From Leeuwenhoekiella polynyae (lineage in GTDB: Bacteria > Bacteroidota > Bacteroidia > Flavobacteriales > Flavobacteriaceae), in assembly GCF_042683665.1 (NCBI RefSeq), contig NZ_JBHUOO010000018.1: a stretch of DNA of 64,000 nt; one strand, given 5' to 3'. Each line of letters starts with the position of its first letter. The stretch's first letter is position 1. Positions 17,781-27,180 of the stretch are shown here, in pieces. The notes under the pieces are model-generated. The model did not search any database and was not told the DNA's origin. It saw only the letters and a program-made list of their open reading frames with translations. The position numbers and the translations under genes were made by a program.

Positions 17781-18731
17781 ATGAATACAATCCCCAGTGT
17801 AAATCTTTCAGATTTTTTAAGTGATGATCTGGCACAAAAGCAAAAGTTTGTTGACGAAATAGGAAAAGCGTATGAGGAGATAGGTTTTGTTTCTTTAAAA
17901 AATCACTTTCTGGATGATGCTCTAGTTGACAATTTATATGCAGAAGTAAAAGCTTTCTTTGACCTTCCTGAAGATGTTAAACAAAGTTATGAGATAGAAG
18001 GCCTTGGCGGTCAGCGCGGTTATATTTCATTTGGAAAAGAACATGCTAAAGGGAAAAAAGAAGGTGACTTAAAAGAGTTTTGGCATTTTGGCCAAGAACC
18101 TGATGCTAATGCTAATCTAATTGAAGAATATCCTGAAAATGTTGAGGTTAAAGAGCTTAAGTATTTCAACTCTACAGGTATGGAAGCTTATAAAATGCTT
18201 GAAAAAACCGGTATTTATGTTTTAAGAGCCTTGTCTTTATATCTAGGTCTTGACGAATTTTACTTTGACAAATGGGCCAGAAACGGAAACAGTATTCTAC
18301 GTCCCATTCATTACCCGCCTATTACCGAAGAGCCTAAAGGCGCAGTGCGTGCCGGTGCTCACGGTGATATCAATCTGATTACACTTCTTATGGGAGCTTC
18401 AGCCGGAGGCTTACAAGTTTTACGTAACGATGGTGAGTGGATTGATGCTATACCTAATGAAGACGAACTCGTAATAAATGTTGGCGATATGTTAGAACGC
18501 CACACCAATAATAAACTAAGATCTACTATTCACCGCGTTGTGAATCCTCCTAAAGAAGAGTGGGACACACCCCGATATTCTATTCCTTTCTTTATGCATC
18601 CGCGCAGCGAGATGCCTCTCAATTGTCTAGAAGAATGCGTTGATGCTGATCATCCAAAAGCTTATCCTGATATTACTGCAGGAGATTTTTTACACCAACG
18701 ACTTGTTGAAATAGGCTTGATCAAAAAATAA
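17781..18731 (+). CDS. 2-oxoglutarate/Fe(II)-dependent oxygenase (isopenicillin-N-synthase family)
   Basis: A 316-residue oxygenase. The Fe(II) ligands are His194 and Asp196 (AGAHGDINLITLL) and His251 (STIHRVV); 2-oxoglutarate is bound by the RYS motif (265-267). The N-terminal DIOX_N block ends YEEIGFVSLKNH. Such enzymes hydroxylate or desaturate small molecules; the substrate is unknown. I place the start at the ATG (17781) rather than the upstream in-frame GTG at 17754, because homologues begin just before the IPSVNLSDF strand. It opens a run of plus-strand genes; the SUI1 gene follows four bases later. Confidence 0.9.
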   Translation: MNTIPSVNLSDFLSDDLAQKQKFVDEIGKAYEEIGFVSLKNHFLDDALVDNLYAEVKAFFDLPEDVKQSYEIEGLGGQRGYISFGKEHAKGKKEGDLKEFWHFGQEPDANANLIEEYPENVEVKELKYFNSTGMEAYKMLEKTGIYVLRALSLYLGLDEFYFDKWARNGNSILRPIHYPPITEEPKGAVRAGAHGDINLITLLMGASAGGLQVLRNDGEWIDAIPNEDELVINVGDMLERHTNNKLRSTIHRVVNPPKEEWDTPRYSIPFFMHPRSEMPLNCLEECVDADHPKAYPDITAGDFLHQRLVEIGLIKK

Positions 18732-18735
18732 TATA

Positions 18736-19068
18736 ATGGACTTACAAGACCAGTTAAAGAACCTTTTTCCAGATCATAAACCTGAGCCTTCTGAAAATAC
18801 AGAAGACCCTAATGACCTTGATATCTGGATGCAAGATGATCCTCTTATCTGTAAGTATGAAAAACGCAAAGGAAAACCACTCACAATTATTGAAGGATAT
18901 ACTGGCGCAGATTCAGACTTTAAAATTCTGTCTAAGGAGCTCAAAAAAATGTTGGGTGTAGGAGGAAGTTTTAAAAAAGAAAAAATAATTATTCAAGGAG
19001 ATTACCGCGACAAAATCATGTCTTTTTTAAAAGATAAAGGCTTTAAGGTAAAGCGTGTAGGAGGATAA
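18736..19068 (+). CDS. SUI1/eIF1-like translation factor (YciH family)
   Basis: A 110-residue protein. Residues about 40-105 form a SUI1 domain: RKGKPLTIIEGYTG, then KELKKMLGVGGSFKK, then IIIQGDYRDKIMSFLKDKGF, matching the bacterial YciH family in which the G-V-G-G-S-x-K loop is invariant. The N-terminal 35 residues are acidic and probably disordered. In other bacteria YciH affects fidelity of start-codon selection; its role here is inferred from family. It lies four bases after the oxygenase. Confidence 0.9.
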   Translation: MDLQDQLKNLFPDHKPEPSENTEDPNDLDIWMQDDPLICKYEKRKGKPLTIIEGYTGADSDFKILSKELKKMLGVGGSFKKEKIIIQGDYRDKIMSFLKDKGFKVKRVGG

Positions 19069-19083
19069 CTTAAACTCAAAATC

Positions 19084-20019
19084 ATGGGGAATAATATGTT
19101 GCACATTACAAATGGTGATAGTCTTACCAAGCGATTAGATTCTTTAGAATTAGATGGTGACCTCGTCATTTGGCGCGAAATGCTTTGTGAAGGCCCCACG
19201 CTAAAAGAGGTGGGTTCTCAAGCATTTATAGATGCACGTAAAGCGTTCTTTAAAGACACCTATAATATTCCTGCAGCTGATTATGAAAACAAATTTGTTT
19301 CTGAGCTTAAGAAACTTTCAGAGATAAATACATATGATGAAGTCATACTTTGGTTTGAATTTGATCTGTTTTGCCACATCAATATGCTTGCTGCGATAAG
19401 CTACCTGATACAGCACAAAAACACGATGCCTATTTATATTGTTTGCAGCGGCTGGGTAAAAGGTGAAGCGCAGTTAAAAGGCCTTTCTGAACTTACAGAT
19501 GAACAACTTTTAACGCATTATGAGAAGAAAATTCAGCTTGCACCAGAAGATCTCAAAATTGCTCATCACATCTGGCAATTGTATTGTGATGAAAAACCGA
19601 TTGAACTTAAAGCCGAAATCAAAAACAGTTCAAATTTTAAATATCTTTCGAGCTGTATCCGTGCACATATTGAGCGTTTTCCCAATAAAGACACCGGCCT
19701 TAATAGCCTGGAAACAAACATCTTAAAGCTTATTGATTTATATGACATACACTCTGTTAAGCAATTGTGTGGTTATGCTTTGAACTATCAGGGTTATTAT
19801 GGGTACGGTGATTTACAATTCAACCGTATGATCAAAGCGCTTAAACCATTTTTTAGGATGAAAGATGGCCAACTTATTCTCAATACAAAAGGTAAAAATG
19901 TGCTTGATGGTTCTGAAAATTACTATGACACGTTAAAAGACGATTCTTCTTACGGTGGCACGCATAAATATTCTTTTTTATATAATCCTGCGAGTCACGA
20001 ACTTATTAAACACCGCTAA
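19084..20019 (+). CDS. DUF1835 domain-containing protein
   Basis: A 311-residue cytoplasmic protein. The opening HITNGDSLTKRLDSL and the following VIWREMLCEGPT are the DUF1835 signature. The middle carries FELDLFCHINMLAAISYL-type helical sequence and the C-terminal half fits the DUF3658 companion domain. The family has no proven function. An in-frame ATG at 19096 may be the true start, as homologues begin close to the HITNGD strand; the upstream ATG adds four residues. It lies 15 bases after the SUI1 gene and directly before the nucleoside phosphorylase, so it is part of the same operon. Confidence 0.83.
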   Translation: MGNNMLHITNGDSLTKRLDSLELDGDLVIWREMLCEGPTLKEVGSQAFIDARKAFFKDTYNIPAADYENKFVSELKKLSEINTYDEVILWFEFDLFCHINMLAAISYLIQHKNTMPIYIVCSGWVKGEAQLKGLSELTDEQLLTHYEKKIQLAPEDLKIAHHIWQLYCDEKPIELKAEIKNSSNFKYLSSCIRAHIERFPNKDTGLNSLETNILKLIDLYDIHSVKQLCGYALNYQGYYGYGDLQFNRMIKALKPFFRMKDGQLILNTKGKNVLDGSENYYDTLKDDSSYGGTHKYSFLYNPASHELIKHR

Positions 20020-20892
20020 ATGACGCTGGCACCCTCTGAACTTATTCTTAATGAAGATGGAAGCATTTACCACCTTCATCTATTACCAGAACATATTGCT
20101 GACACTATCATTACAGTAGGTGATCCCGAACGGGTTGAGACCGTGACAAAACATTTTGACATTATTGAATTTTCAACTCAAAAAAGAGAATTTAAAACAC
20201 AAACCGGTTCCTATAAAGGGAAACGTCTAACCGTAGTTTCTACCGGAATAGGAACTGATAATATTGATATCGTTCTCAACGAATTAGATGCTTTGGCAAA
20301 TATTGATTTTGAAACTCGACGCATAAAAAAAGATTTAAAAACGCTCAATATTATCAGATTGGGCACGAGCGGTTCTATTCAGCAAGAAATTCCTGTTGAC
20401 TCTGTCTTAATCAGTAAAAAAGCACTGGGCTTTGACGCATTACTCCATTTCTACGAAAATGAATCTTATAGAGATCGTGCTTTTGAAAACGCATTTGTTG
20501 CGCATACAAACTGGAGTTTAGAAAAGAGTAAACCCTACTGTATTTTAGCAAATCAAGACTTATATAATCATTTTAAGGAAGAAACTATTTTTTCTGGAAT
20601 AACTGCTACCAATATAGGATTTTACGGTCCGCAGGGCAGAAAATTACGCCTCAATACTCAAGATCCGCAAATGAATAAAAAGCTGGAAAGCTTTTCATAT
20701 TCAGGTGAATCAATAACCAACCTCGAGATGGAAACTTCGGGGATTTATAGTTTGAGTCTGCTATTAGGGCATCGTGCACTTTCCATTAATGCTATTCTTG
20801 CAAATCGTGTAAAAGAAACCTTCAGTAGTCAACCTTCACAAATTGTTGAGGATATGATTGTGTGGGCACTAGATCGCATTGCCTTACTCTAA
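20020..20892 (+). CDS. Nucleoside phosphorylase (uridine-phosphorylase family)
   Basis: A 290-residue enzyme of the PNP/UDP family. Evidence: TVGDPERVETVTKHF near the N-terminus (phosphate loop), GTSGSIQQEIPVDS, ALGFDALLHFYEN, and NLEMETSGIYSLSLLLGH, where the methionine-glutamate pair binds ribose. It should cleave a nucleoside with phosphate to base and ribose-1-phosphate. The base preference cannot be assigned. The start codon follows directly on the stop of the DUF1835 gene, so the two are co-translated. Confidence 0.88.
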   Translation: MTLAPSELILNEDGSIYHLHLLPEHIADTIITVGDPERVETVTKHFDIIEFSTQKREFKTQTGSYKGKRLTVVSTGIGTDNIDIVLNELDALANIDFETRRIKKDLKTLNIIRLGTSGSIQQEIPVDSVLISKKALGFDALLHFYENESYRDRAFENAFVAHTNWSLEKSKPYCILANQDLYNHFKEETIFSGITATNIGFYGPQGRKLRLNTQDPQMNKKLESFSYSGESITNLEMETSGIYSLSLLLGHRALSINAILANRVKETFSSQPSQIVEDMIVWALDRIALL

Positions 20893-20963
20893 TCTTCTTT
20901 TAACAAAAGCTTAATTCAGACCGTTAAAGCCTTTCGTATTTTTGGTAAAAACCTAAACTACTT

Positions 20964-23015
20964 ATGGAAACAGACTTGGCTGAAAATTTAAAACACAGGG
21001 ATTTAAACTGGCTTAGCTTTAACGCCCGTGTTTTACAAGAAGCGCAAGATAAAGAGCACAATCCTCTTTATGAGCGTATGAAGTTTTTAGCCATATATTC
21101 TTCTAATTTAGATGAGTATTTTCGCGTTCGGGTAAGTCAGCTCAGACAGATGAAACGGGTAGAAAAAAGCATTCGTAAAAAGTTAGCGCTTAGACCCAAT
21201 AAAACTGTCAAAGAAATTCTTGCCGTTGTAAAAGAACAACAAGAAGAGTTCGGTAGAGTTTACAATGAAGAGATTATACCAGAACTGGCTGAAAATAATA
21301 TTGTTTTAGTTCCTTCTGAAAAATATACCAATATTCAGGCGCAATTGGCTACTATTTGGTTCATCGCTCATATTAAAAATGATCTTGAAACAATAATTAT
21401 TGATCCTTTCAAAGACAAAGAAATTTTCCTTGAAAATCAGGTGCTGTATTTCTGTATCACATTCACAGATTCTAAGAAATTAGGTTTTGTAAAAATACCT
21501 ACAAATACTAATGAACGCTTTGTGGATCTTGGTAAGGTAAAGGAAACGCATAATATCACTTTTCTAGACGATATTATTCGATATGAAATCAATAATATTT
21601 TCAATTCTGAAACTATAGAAGGGATTTATGAGATCAAACTATCTCGTGATGCTGAGTTATATATTGATGATGAGCTAGACGGGATTCTCGCAGAACGCAT
21701 ATATAAATCTTTAGAACAACGCCAGGAGGGACAGCCTACCCGTCTGCTTTACGACGCTTCTATGCCAAAACCTGCTGCAAAGCGTTTGCGAAAATTATTG
21801 AATCTGGGAAAGATAGATATGATGCCTGGCGGAAGGTATCATAACTTTAATGACTTTTTTAAATTCCCTGATCCTACTGAAAATGCAGCATTGCATTATG
21901 ATAAAAAGCCTTTTATCAAACATCGGGAGCTTGAAAAATCAACAAACTTTTTTAAAACTATTCAGAAGAAAGATCAGTTGGTACACTTTCCTTTTATGTC
22001 TTTTAATTATGTTGAGCAATTAGTTGAACAAGCAGCAGATGACACTGCAGTAACCCATATAAAAATTTCTTTATATCGTGTCGCAGATGAGTCCATTTTG
22101 ACAACATCGCTTTTAAAAGCAATAGAAAACGGGAAGCAAGTCACCATTTTTATTGAGGCTAAAGCTCGTTTTGACGAAGAAAATAATATTACTTGGGGGC
22201 GAAAATTTGAAAAGAAGGGTGCGTGTGTTATTTACAGTTATCCCCGTATAAAAGTTCACTCAAAAATTTTGATGATCATACGTGAAGAAGAAAAAAAATC
22301 AAGACGCTACGCTTATATAGGCACAGGAAATTTCAATGGCGAAACCTCAAAAATATATTGTGATCACGGACTATTTACCGCTCATAAGAAGATTACAAAA
22401 GAGCTTGAACGTGTATTTAGAGTTTTAGAAGGAGAACTCATTATACCCCGAAATAAACATTTATTGATCTCGCCATTCACGACCAGAAGAACCTTTGAGA
22501 AACTCATTCATAATGAGATCGAAGCTGCGCAAACTGGTAAAAAAGCCCAGATCATTGCCAAAATGAACAGTCTTGAAGATCCAGACATGATTCAGTTATT
22601 GTACAAAGCAAGTCAAGCGGGTGTTAAAATTCGTATGATTGTTCGTGGTTTTACAAGTCTAATTCCCGGTGTAAAAGGTCTTAGTGAGAATATTTATATG
22701 ACTTCAATAATAGATAGATATCTGGAGCATGGTCGTATCTATTTATTTCATAATAATGGTGATGAGCAAATGTACATGGGCTCTGCAGACTGGATGACGC
22801 GTAATTTAGACCGTCGCATCGAGGTACTTACCCCTATTTATGATCAAGATTTATTTTCTGAATTAAAGGATATCTTAGAAATACAATTATCAGACAATAC
22901 CAAAGCACGCATACAAGATGAGGCAGAATCCAATGCCTACATCTCAAGAGAGTCAAATGAAAAAGCTATTCGCTCACAATATGCCATTTATGACTATTTA
23001 AAATCTAAAAACTAA
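20964..23015 (+). CDS. ppk1: Polyphosphate kinase 1
   Basis: A 683-residue enzyme that makes inorganic polyphosphate from ATP reversibly. The N-terminal helical domain starts RDLNWLSFNARVLQEAQD with YSSNLDEYFRVR. The catalytic phospho-histidine is His432 in RIKVHSKILMI, followed by YIGTGNFNGETSKIYCDH, and the second HKD-like site is MGSADWMTRNLDRRIE. Length fits the PPK1 family (about 680-700). The leader includes a TAnnTTTG-like box (TATTTTTG, 20937-20944) but no good partner. A signal-less binding-protein-like gene follows three bases after the stop. Confidence 0.96.
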   Translation: METDLAENLKHRDLNWLSFNARVLQEAQDKEHNPLYERMKFLAIYSSNLDEYFRVRVSQLRQMKRVEKSIRKKLALRPNKTVKEILAVVKEQQEEFGRVYNEEIIPELAENNIVLVPSEKYTNIQAQLATIWFIAHIKNDLETIIIDPFKDKEIFLENQVLYFCITFTDSKKLGFVKIPTNTNERFVDLGKVKETHNITFLDDIIRYEINNIFNSETIEGIYEIKLSRDAELYIDDELDGILAERIYKSLEQRQEGQPTRLLYDASMPKPAAKRLRKLLNLGKIDMMPGGRYHNFNDFFKFPDPTENAALHYDKKPFIKHRELEKSTNFFKTIQKKDQLVHFPFMSFNYVEQLVEQAADDTAVTHIKISLYRVADESILTTSLLKAIENGKQVTIFIEAKARFDEENNITWGRKFEKKGACVIYSYPRIKVHSKILMIIREEEKKSRRYAYIGTGNFNGETSKIYCDHGLFTAHKKITKELERVFRVLEGELIIPRNKHLLISPFTTRRTFEKLIHNEIEAAQTGKKAQIIAKMNSLEDPDMIQLLYKASQAGVKIRMIVRGFTSLIPGVKGLSENIYMTSIIDRYLEHGRIYLFHNNGDEQMYMGSADWMTRNLDRRIEVLTPIYDQDLFSELKDILEIQLSDNTKARIQDEAESNAYISRESNEKAIRSQYAIYDYLKSKN

Positions 23016-23018
23016 CGT

Positions 23019-23840
23019 ATGACCACATTAAAAATAGGCGGAGTGCCAGAACATTTTAATCTACCTATACATTTGTGTATTGAAGAAGGTCTTTTTGCTG
23101 AAGCAGGAATTCACGTAGAATGGGTAGAATTTCCCGGTGGTACAGGCGCTATGAATGCTGCCTTACGTAGCGGTGAAATTGACCTTGCAGTAATCTTAAC
23201 GGAAGGAATCATCAAAGATATCGATAACGGTAACCCTTCTAGTATAGTGCAGAACTACGTTTCAAGTCCCTTAATTTGGGGAGTTCACGTTGCTCAAAAA
23301 AGTGATTTTAAAACTATTGAAGACTTAGAAAACACAAGACCTGCTATTAGCCGCTATGGCTCAGGAAGTCACACCATGGCCTATATACAAGCCGAACAAT
23401 TAGGTTGGGACACCTCTAATATTGATTGTATTGTAGTAAATAATATAGATACTGCGGTTAAAGCGCTTACTGCTGGAGAAGCAGATTATTTTATGTGGGA
23501 ACATTTTACGACCAAGCCGTTAGTCGATAAAAAACTCTTTAGACGTGTAAGTGATTTCCCCACACCTTGGTCTAGTTTTGTTATCGCAGCAACCGACAGG
23601 TACAAGGCGAATCACGCTACAACTATCAGTAAATTTCTCGATATATTGAATAAAAAAACAAAGAATTTTAAGCTTCTTACACGCATTGAACACTTACTTT
23701 CTGAGAGATATGAACAAAAGTTAGAAGACATTAAAAAGTGGTTATCATTAACTACCTGGTCCCAAGAACAATTACCTCAGGAAGAAACTATTTTGGTCAA
23801 AAAATATCTTTCTAAACTCAAATCCATCGATAAAGAGTAA
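23019..23840 (+). CDS. Substrate-binding-protein-like, no signal peptide
   Basis: A 273-residue protein of the NMT1/THI5/SsuA-type periplasmic binding fold. It has IGGVPEHFNLPIHLCIEEGLF, GIHVEWVEFPGGTGAM and NAALRSGEIDLAVILTEG, the usual first lobe, followed by SRYGSGSHTMAYIQA and the hinge. It lacks any signal peptide or lipobox, so it appears to stay in the cytoplasm, and no ABC permease or ATPase is near. It may sense or sequester a ligand, or be an enzyme with this fold. It is three bases after ppk1. The family call is good; the role is unknown. Confidence 0.82.
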   Translation: MTTLKIGGVPEHFNLPIHLCIEEGLFAEAGIHVEWVEFPGGTGAMNAALRSGEIDLAVILTEGIIKDIDNGNPSSIVQNYVSSPLIWGVHVAQKSDFKTIEDLENTRPAISRYGSGSHTMAYIQAEQLGWDTSNIDCIVVNNIDTAVKALTAGEADYFMWEHFTTKPLVDKKLFRRVSDFPTPWSSFVIAATDRYKANHATTISKFLDILNKKTKNFKLLTRIEHLLSERYEQKLEDIKKWLSLTTWSQEQLPQEETILVKKYLSKLKSIDKE

Positions 23841-23960
23841 TATGCTAATTTTTCTTTAACTCACATTTAATGAAAGTTTTACAATTAATTTAGCATTAAT
23901 AGTAAAAAAAATGTTCAATTTTACATCCGAATTAATATAAGCAATCAAAATTATTGAACA

Positions 23961-24122
23961 ATGGTTACATTTTTTAGTATTTTGGGCGTCTTGTTACTCA
24001 TTAATTTTTTGTTATTTAAATTTAGTGTTGCAGGTGGACCCGTGATTGAGAAATCACAAAAGCATGTAACCCCTAAACAATCAACCTTGACTCGACAAAT
24101 GGCTTTTAATAAAGCTTCTTAA
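23961..24122 (+). CDS. Small single-pass membrane protein
   Basis: A 53-residue frame in the gap after the binding-protein-like gene. It begins MVTFFSILGVLLLINFLLFK, a clear membrane segment, followed by FSVAGGPVIEKSQKH and a polar tail ending MAFNKAS before TAA. A perfect terminator hairpin follows 24 bases later, which supports transcription on the plus strand. No family is recognised. Confidence 0.6.
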   Translation: MVTFFSILGVLLLINFLLFKFSVAGGPVIEKSQKHVTPKQSTLTRQMAFNKAS

Positions 24123-24145
24123 GTCGACCTCAAATCAAACCTAAC

Positions 24146-24183
24146 AAAAAGCGATTCTACCCCTAAAGTAGAATCGCTTTTTT
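24146..24183. terminator. Bidirectional terminator between small membrane gene and ung
   Basis: AGCGATTCTAC (24150-24160) pairs with its complement GTAGAATCGCT (24168-24178) around a seven-base loop, with A and T runs on both sides. It serves the small plus-strand gene and the converging ung gene. Confidence 0.9.
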
Positions 24184-24184
24184 A

Positions 24185-24850
24185 TTACCATTCAATTTTT
24201 ACATTGCCTGAGTTTTCTAAATAGCTATTTGCTGTACTAAAATGCCTATTTCCAAACCAGTACCCTCTATTTGCACTTAAAGGAGAAGGATGCCCACTGG
24301 TTAAGATAAGATGCTTAGAAGCATCTACCTTTTTAATTTTCTTCTTAGCATAACCACCCCAAAGCATAAAGACAACTCCTTCTCGCTTTTCAGAAATCAA
24401 TTCTATTACACGATCTGTAAAAATTTCCCAGCCTTTGCCTTGATGTGAACCCGCTTGATGTGCTCTTACAGTCAAAGTTGCATTAAGCAATAAAACACCT
24501 TGCTTTGACCAACGCTCTAAGTTACCAGAATCTCGATTAGGCTTCTTTAGGTCTGCTTCTATTTCTTTAAAAATATTAATCAAAGAAGGTGGCACAGCCA
24601 TTCCTTCAGGTACCGAAAAGCATAAACCGTGAGCCTGCCCTGAGCCGTGGTATGGGTCCTGTCCTAAGATCACCACTTTTACATCATTAAAAGTACAAAG
24701 ATCAAAGGCTTTAAAAATATCTTTTCCTTTGGGATAACAGGTAAAAGAAGCATACTCTTTCTTTACAAATTCTATTAGTGATTTGAAGTAAGGTTTCTCA
24801 AATTCTTCGGCTAATACAGCTTTCCAGCTGGGGTCTATGTCAACGTTCAT
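24185..24850 (-). CDS. ung: Uracil-DNA glycosylase
   Basis: A 221-residue family 1 uracil-DNA glycosylase that removes uracil from DNA. The water-activating loop is VVILGQDPYHGSGQAHGLCF, the uracil-binding motif is LLLNATLTVR, and the minor-groove loop is HPSPLSANRGYWFGNRHF. All key motifs are intact and the length is normal. It stands alone; its transcript ends at the shared terminator. Confidence 0.97.
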   Translation of the reverse strand: MNVDIDPSWKAVLAEEFEKPYFKSLIEFVKKEYASFTCYPKGKDIFKAFDLCTFNDVKVVILGQDPYHGSGQAHGLCFSVPEGMAVPPSLINIFKEIEADLKKPNRDSGNLERWSKQGVLLLNATLTVRAHQAGSHQGKGWEIFTDRVIELISEKREGVVFMLWGGYAKKKIKKVDASKHLILTSGHPSPLSANRGYWFGNRHFSTANSYLENSGNVKIEW

Positions 24851-25008
24851 GAATGTCTTAAATTTGCTTTCCTGTTCAAAAATGGAAAACTATTATAGAG
24901 ATCAAAATAGTATTTTGTATACTATTATTTTAATTTCTCATCTAAAATTTTACAAATCAATTTTAAACTAAAGAGCCTTAGTTTCAGCCTTAAAATAGGC
25001 AACTCAAT

Positions 25009-27180
25009 ATGATAAAAATTCATCCAAAAACATTATCAGATCTAGAATTTCATACCGTTTGTGCGCAACTGAGTGAATTGTGCATTACAGATATGGGAAA
25101 GGTAAAAGCTTTAAAATTGGCTCCTAAACGCAGTTATAAAAAAACGCTTTTTGCTCTCGACCAAACTCAGGAATACATCAATTCTGATACCCACGAGACA
25201 CCTATTCCTAATCACGGCTTCGATGCACTTGATCATGAACTCAAAATGTTAGGTATTGAAGACACGGTTCTTGAGGTGGGAAGTTTTAGAAAAATAGGTA
25301 GTCTGTCTGAAACGGTTAATAGCCATTTACGCTATTTCAGAAAATTTCAGGAAGTGTATCCGGTGCTTTATCAAACAGTAAGAGAAACGGAGTACACCAC
25401 TATTCTTACTGATGAGATCAATACTATTGTTGATAAATACGGTGAGATAAAAGATGATGCTTCTCCCCTTTTACAACAAACGCGAAGAGCAATCAATCAG
25501 GTTAAAGGAAAGATCAACAGCAGTTTTGCATCTGCCTTATCAAGTTATTCTTCTTATGGTTATTTAGATGAAATCAGAGAGTCTATTGTAGATAATGTGC
25601 GTGTTCTTGCTGTTTCGGCAATGCACCGCCGCAAGGTTAAAGGTTCAATTTTAGGAAACTCAAAAACCGGAAGTATTGTTTACATTCAGCCGGAAGCTAC
25701 ACAATCTCATCAACGCGAACTCAATAATCTTCAATACGATGAACAGGAAGAAATAAAGCGTATTTTAAAAGCTTTGACTGATTTTGTGCGTCCTTTTACT
25801 CCTCTGCTTAAAGACTATCAAAAGCTGCTCAGCACTATTGATGTTATTTCGGCGAAAGCCAAATACGCAAAAAAATTAAATGCTGTCTTACCAAAAATAA
25901 CTCAAGATCGAGAGTTAGAAATCAAGGAAGCCTATCACCCGCTGCTGTTGCTCAACAATAGAAAACGCGGTGAAAAAACTTTTCCGCAGGACATCACGCT
26001 AGATGAGCAAAATAGAATCATCGTGATTAGTGGCCCCAATGCAGGTGGTAAGAGTATTACCCTAAAAACGGTAGGTTTATTACAGGTAATGCTTCAAAGT
26101 GGTCTTCTGATACCCGTTCATGAATATTCGAGATTTTGTTTTTTCGAAAAAATACTCACGGATATCGGCGACAATCAAAGTATAGAAAATCATCTGAGTA
26201 CGTACAGTTACCGTCTGAAGAATATGAACTATTTTCTGAGGAAATGTGATGATAAAACCCTGTTCTTAATTGATGAATTTGGTACAGGTAGTGATCCTGA
26301 ATTGGGAGGAGCTCTTGCCGAAACTTTTCTTGAAGTCTTCTACGAGCGAAACAGTTATGGTATTATCACTACACATTATGCCAATCTAAAAATGATGGCC
26401 AATGAGACCGAAGCGATAACCAATGCCAATATGCTTTTTGACTCCCGAACGCTTGAGCCGCTATATAAACTTTACGTAGGTGAAGCCGGAAGTTCGTTTA
26501 CTTTTGAAGTTGCTCAGAAGAATGGTATTCCATATTCGCTCATCAATCGTTCAAAAAAGAAAGTGGAACGTGGTAAAATACGTTTTGATAAGAGTATCGC
26601 AGATCTTCAGAAAGAGCGTAGTAAACTGGCAAAAACCACAACCTCGCTTAAAACCAAAGAACAAGAAGCGCTTAAGCAAAAGCAGGAGCTTAATAAAACC
26701 AATACACGCATTCAGGAAAAGTTAGAAAGCTATCAAGAATTGTACGATAGCAATCAACGTTTAATTTATCTAGGACAAAAACTAGATGATTTGAGTGATA
26801 CGTTTTTCACCAATAAGAATAAAAAACTACTACTTGACGAATTGTACAAAGTGGTACAAATTGAAAATTCTAAACGTGCAAAACTGAATGCTAAACAGAA
26901 ACGTGCACAAAAAGCTAAAGAAAGAAAAGTACAGCAAGAGGCTGAAAAGAAAGTCGAAATCATTAGAGAAAAGAAAAAAGTAGAAAAGCAAAAAGAAATT
27001 CAAATTGAAAAAGAAAAACCTAAAGTAACTCTAAAAATTGGTGACCGCGTACGCTTACCAGATGGACGAGCTGTGGGAACCATCGATAAAATTGAAAAAG
27101 GAAAAGCTATTGTTGATTATGGAATGTTTACCACTAACGTGGATGTAGATACTTTAGAACTCGTACAGCGCAAAAAATAA
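25009..27180 (+). CDS. MutS2-like ATPase lacking an Smr domain
   Basis: A 723-residue protein of the MutS2 branch. Walker A is GPNAGGKSITLKTVG (about 342-356) and Walker B is LIDEFGTGSDPELGG (about 420-434), with the MutS V domain between. A long, lysine- and glutamate-rich coiled coil runs from about 515 to 670. The C-terminal 45 residues form a KOW-like beta module (KIGDRVRLPDGRAVGTI). The nuclease Smr domain of classical MutS2 (with its LDLRG motif) is absent. It may act at recombination intermediates or on stalled ribosomes; this is inferred from the family. The next gene overlaps the stop by one base. Confidence 0.88.
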   Translation: MIKIHPKTLSDLEFHTVCAQLSELCITDMGKVKALKLAPKRSYKKTLFALDQTQEYINSDTHETPIPNHGFDALDHELKMLGIEDTVLEVGSFRKIGSLSETVNSHLRYFRKFQEVYPVLYQTVRETEYTTILTDEINTIVDKYGEIKDDASPLLQQTRRAINQVKGKINSSFASALSSYSSYGYLDEIRESIVDNVRVLAVSAMHRRKVKGSILGNSKTGSIVYIQPEATQSHQRELNNLQYDEQEEIKRILKALTDFVRPFTPLLKDYQKLLSTIDVISAKAKYAKKLNAVLPKITQDRELEIKEAYHPLLLLNNRKRGEKTFPQDITLDEQNRIIVISGPNAGGKSITLKTVGLLQVMLQSGLLIPVHEYSRFCFFEKILTDIGDNQSIENHLSTYSYRLKNMNYFLRKCDDKTLFLIDEFGTGSDPELGGALAETFLEVFYERNSYGIITTHYANLKMMANETEAITNANMLFDSRTLEPLYKLYVGEAGSSFTFEVAQKNGIPYSLINRSKKKVERGKIRFDKSIADLQKERSKLAKTTTSLKTKEQEALKQKQELNKTNTRIQEKLESYQELYDSNQRLIYLGQKLDDLSDTFFTNKNKKLLLDELYKVVQIENSKRAKLNAKQKRAQKAKERKVQQEAEKKVEIIREKKKVEKQKEIQIEKEKPKVTLKIGDRVRLPDGRAVGTIDKIEKGKAIVDYGMFTTNVDVDTLELVQRKK

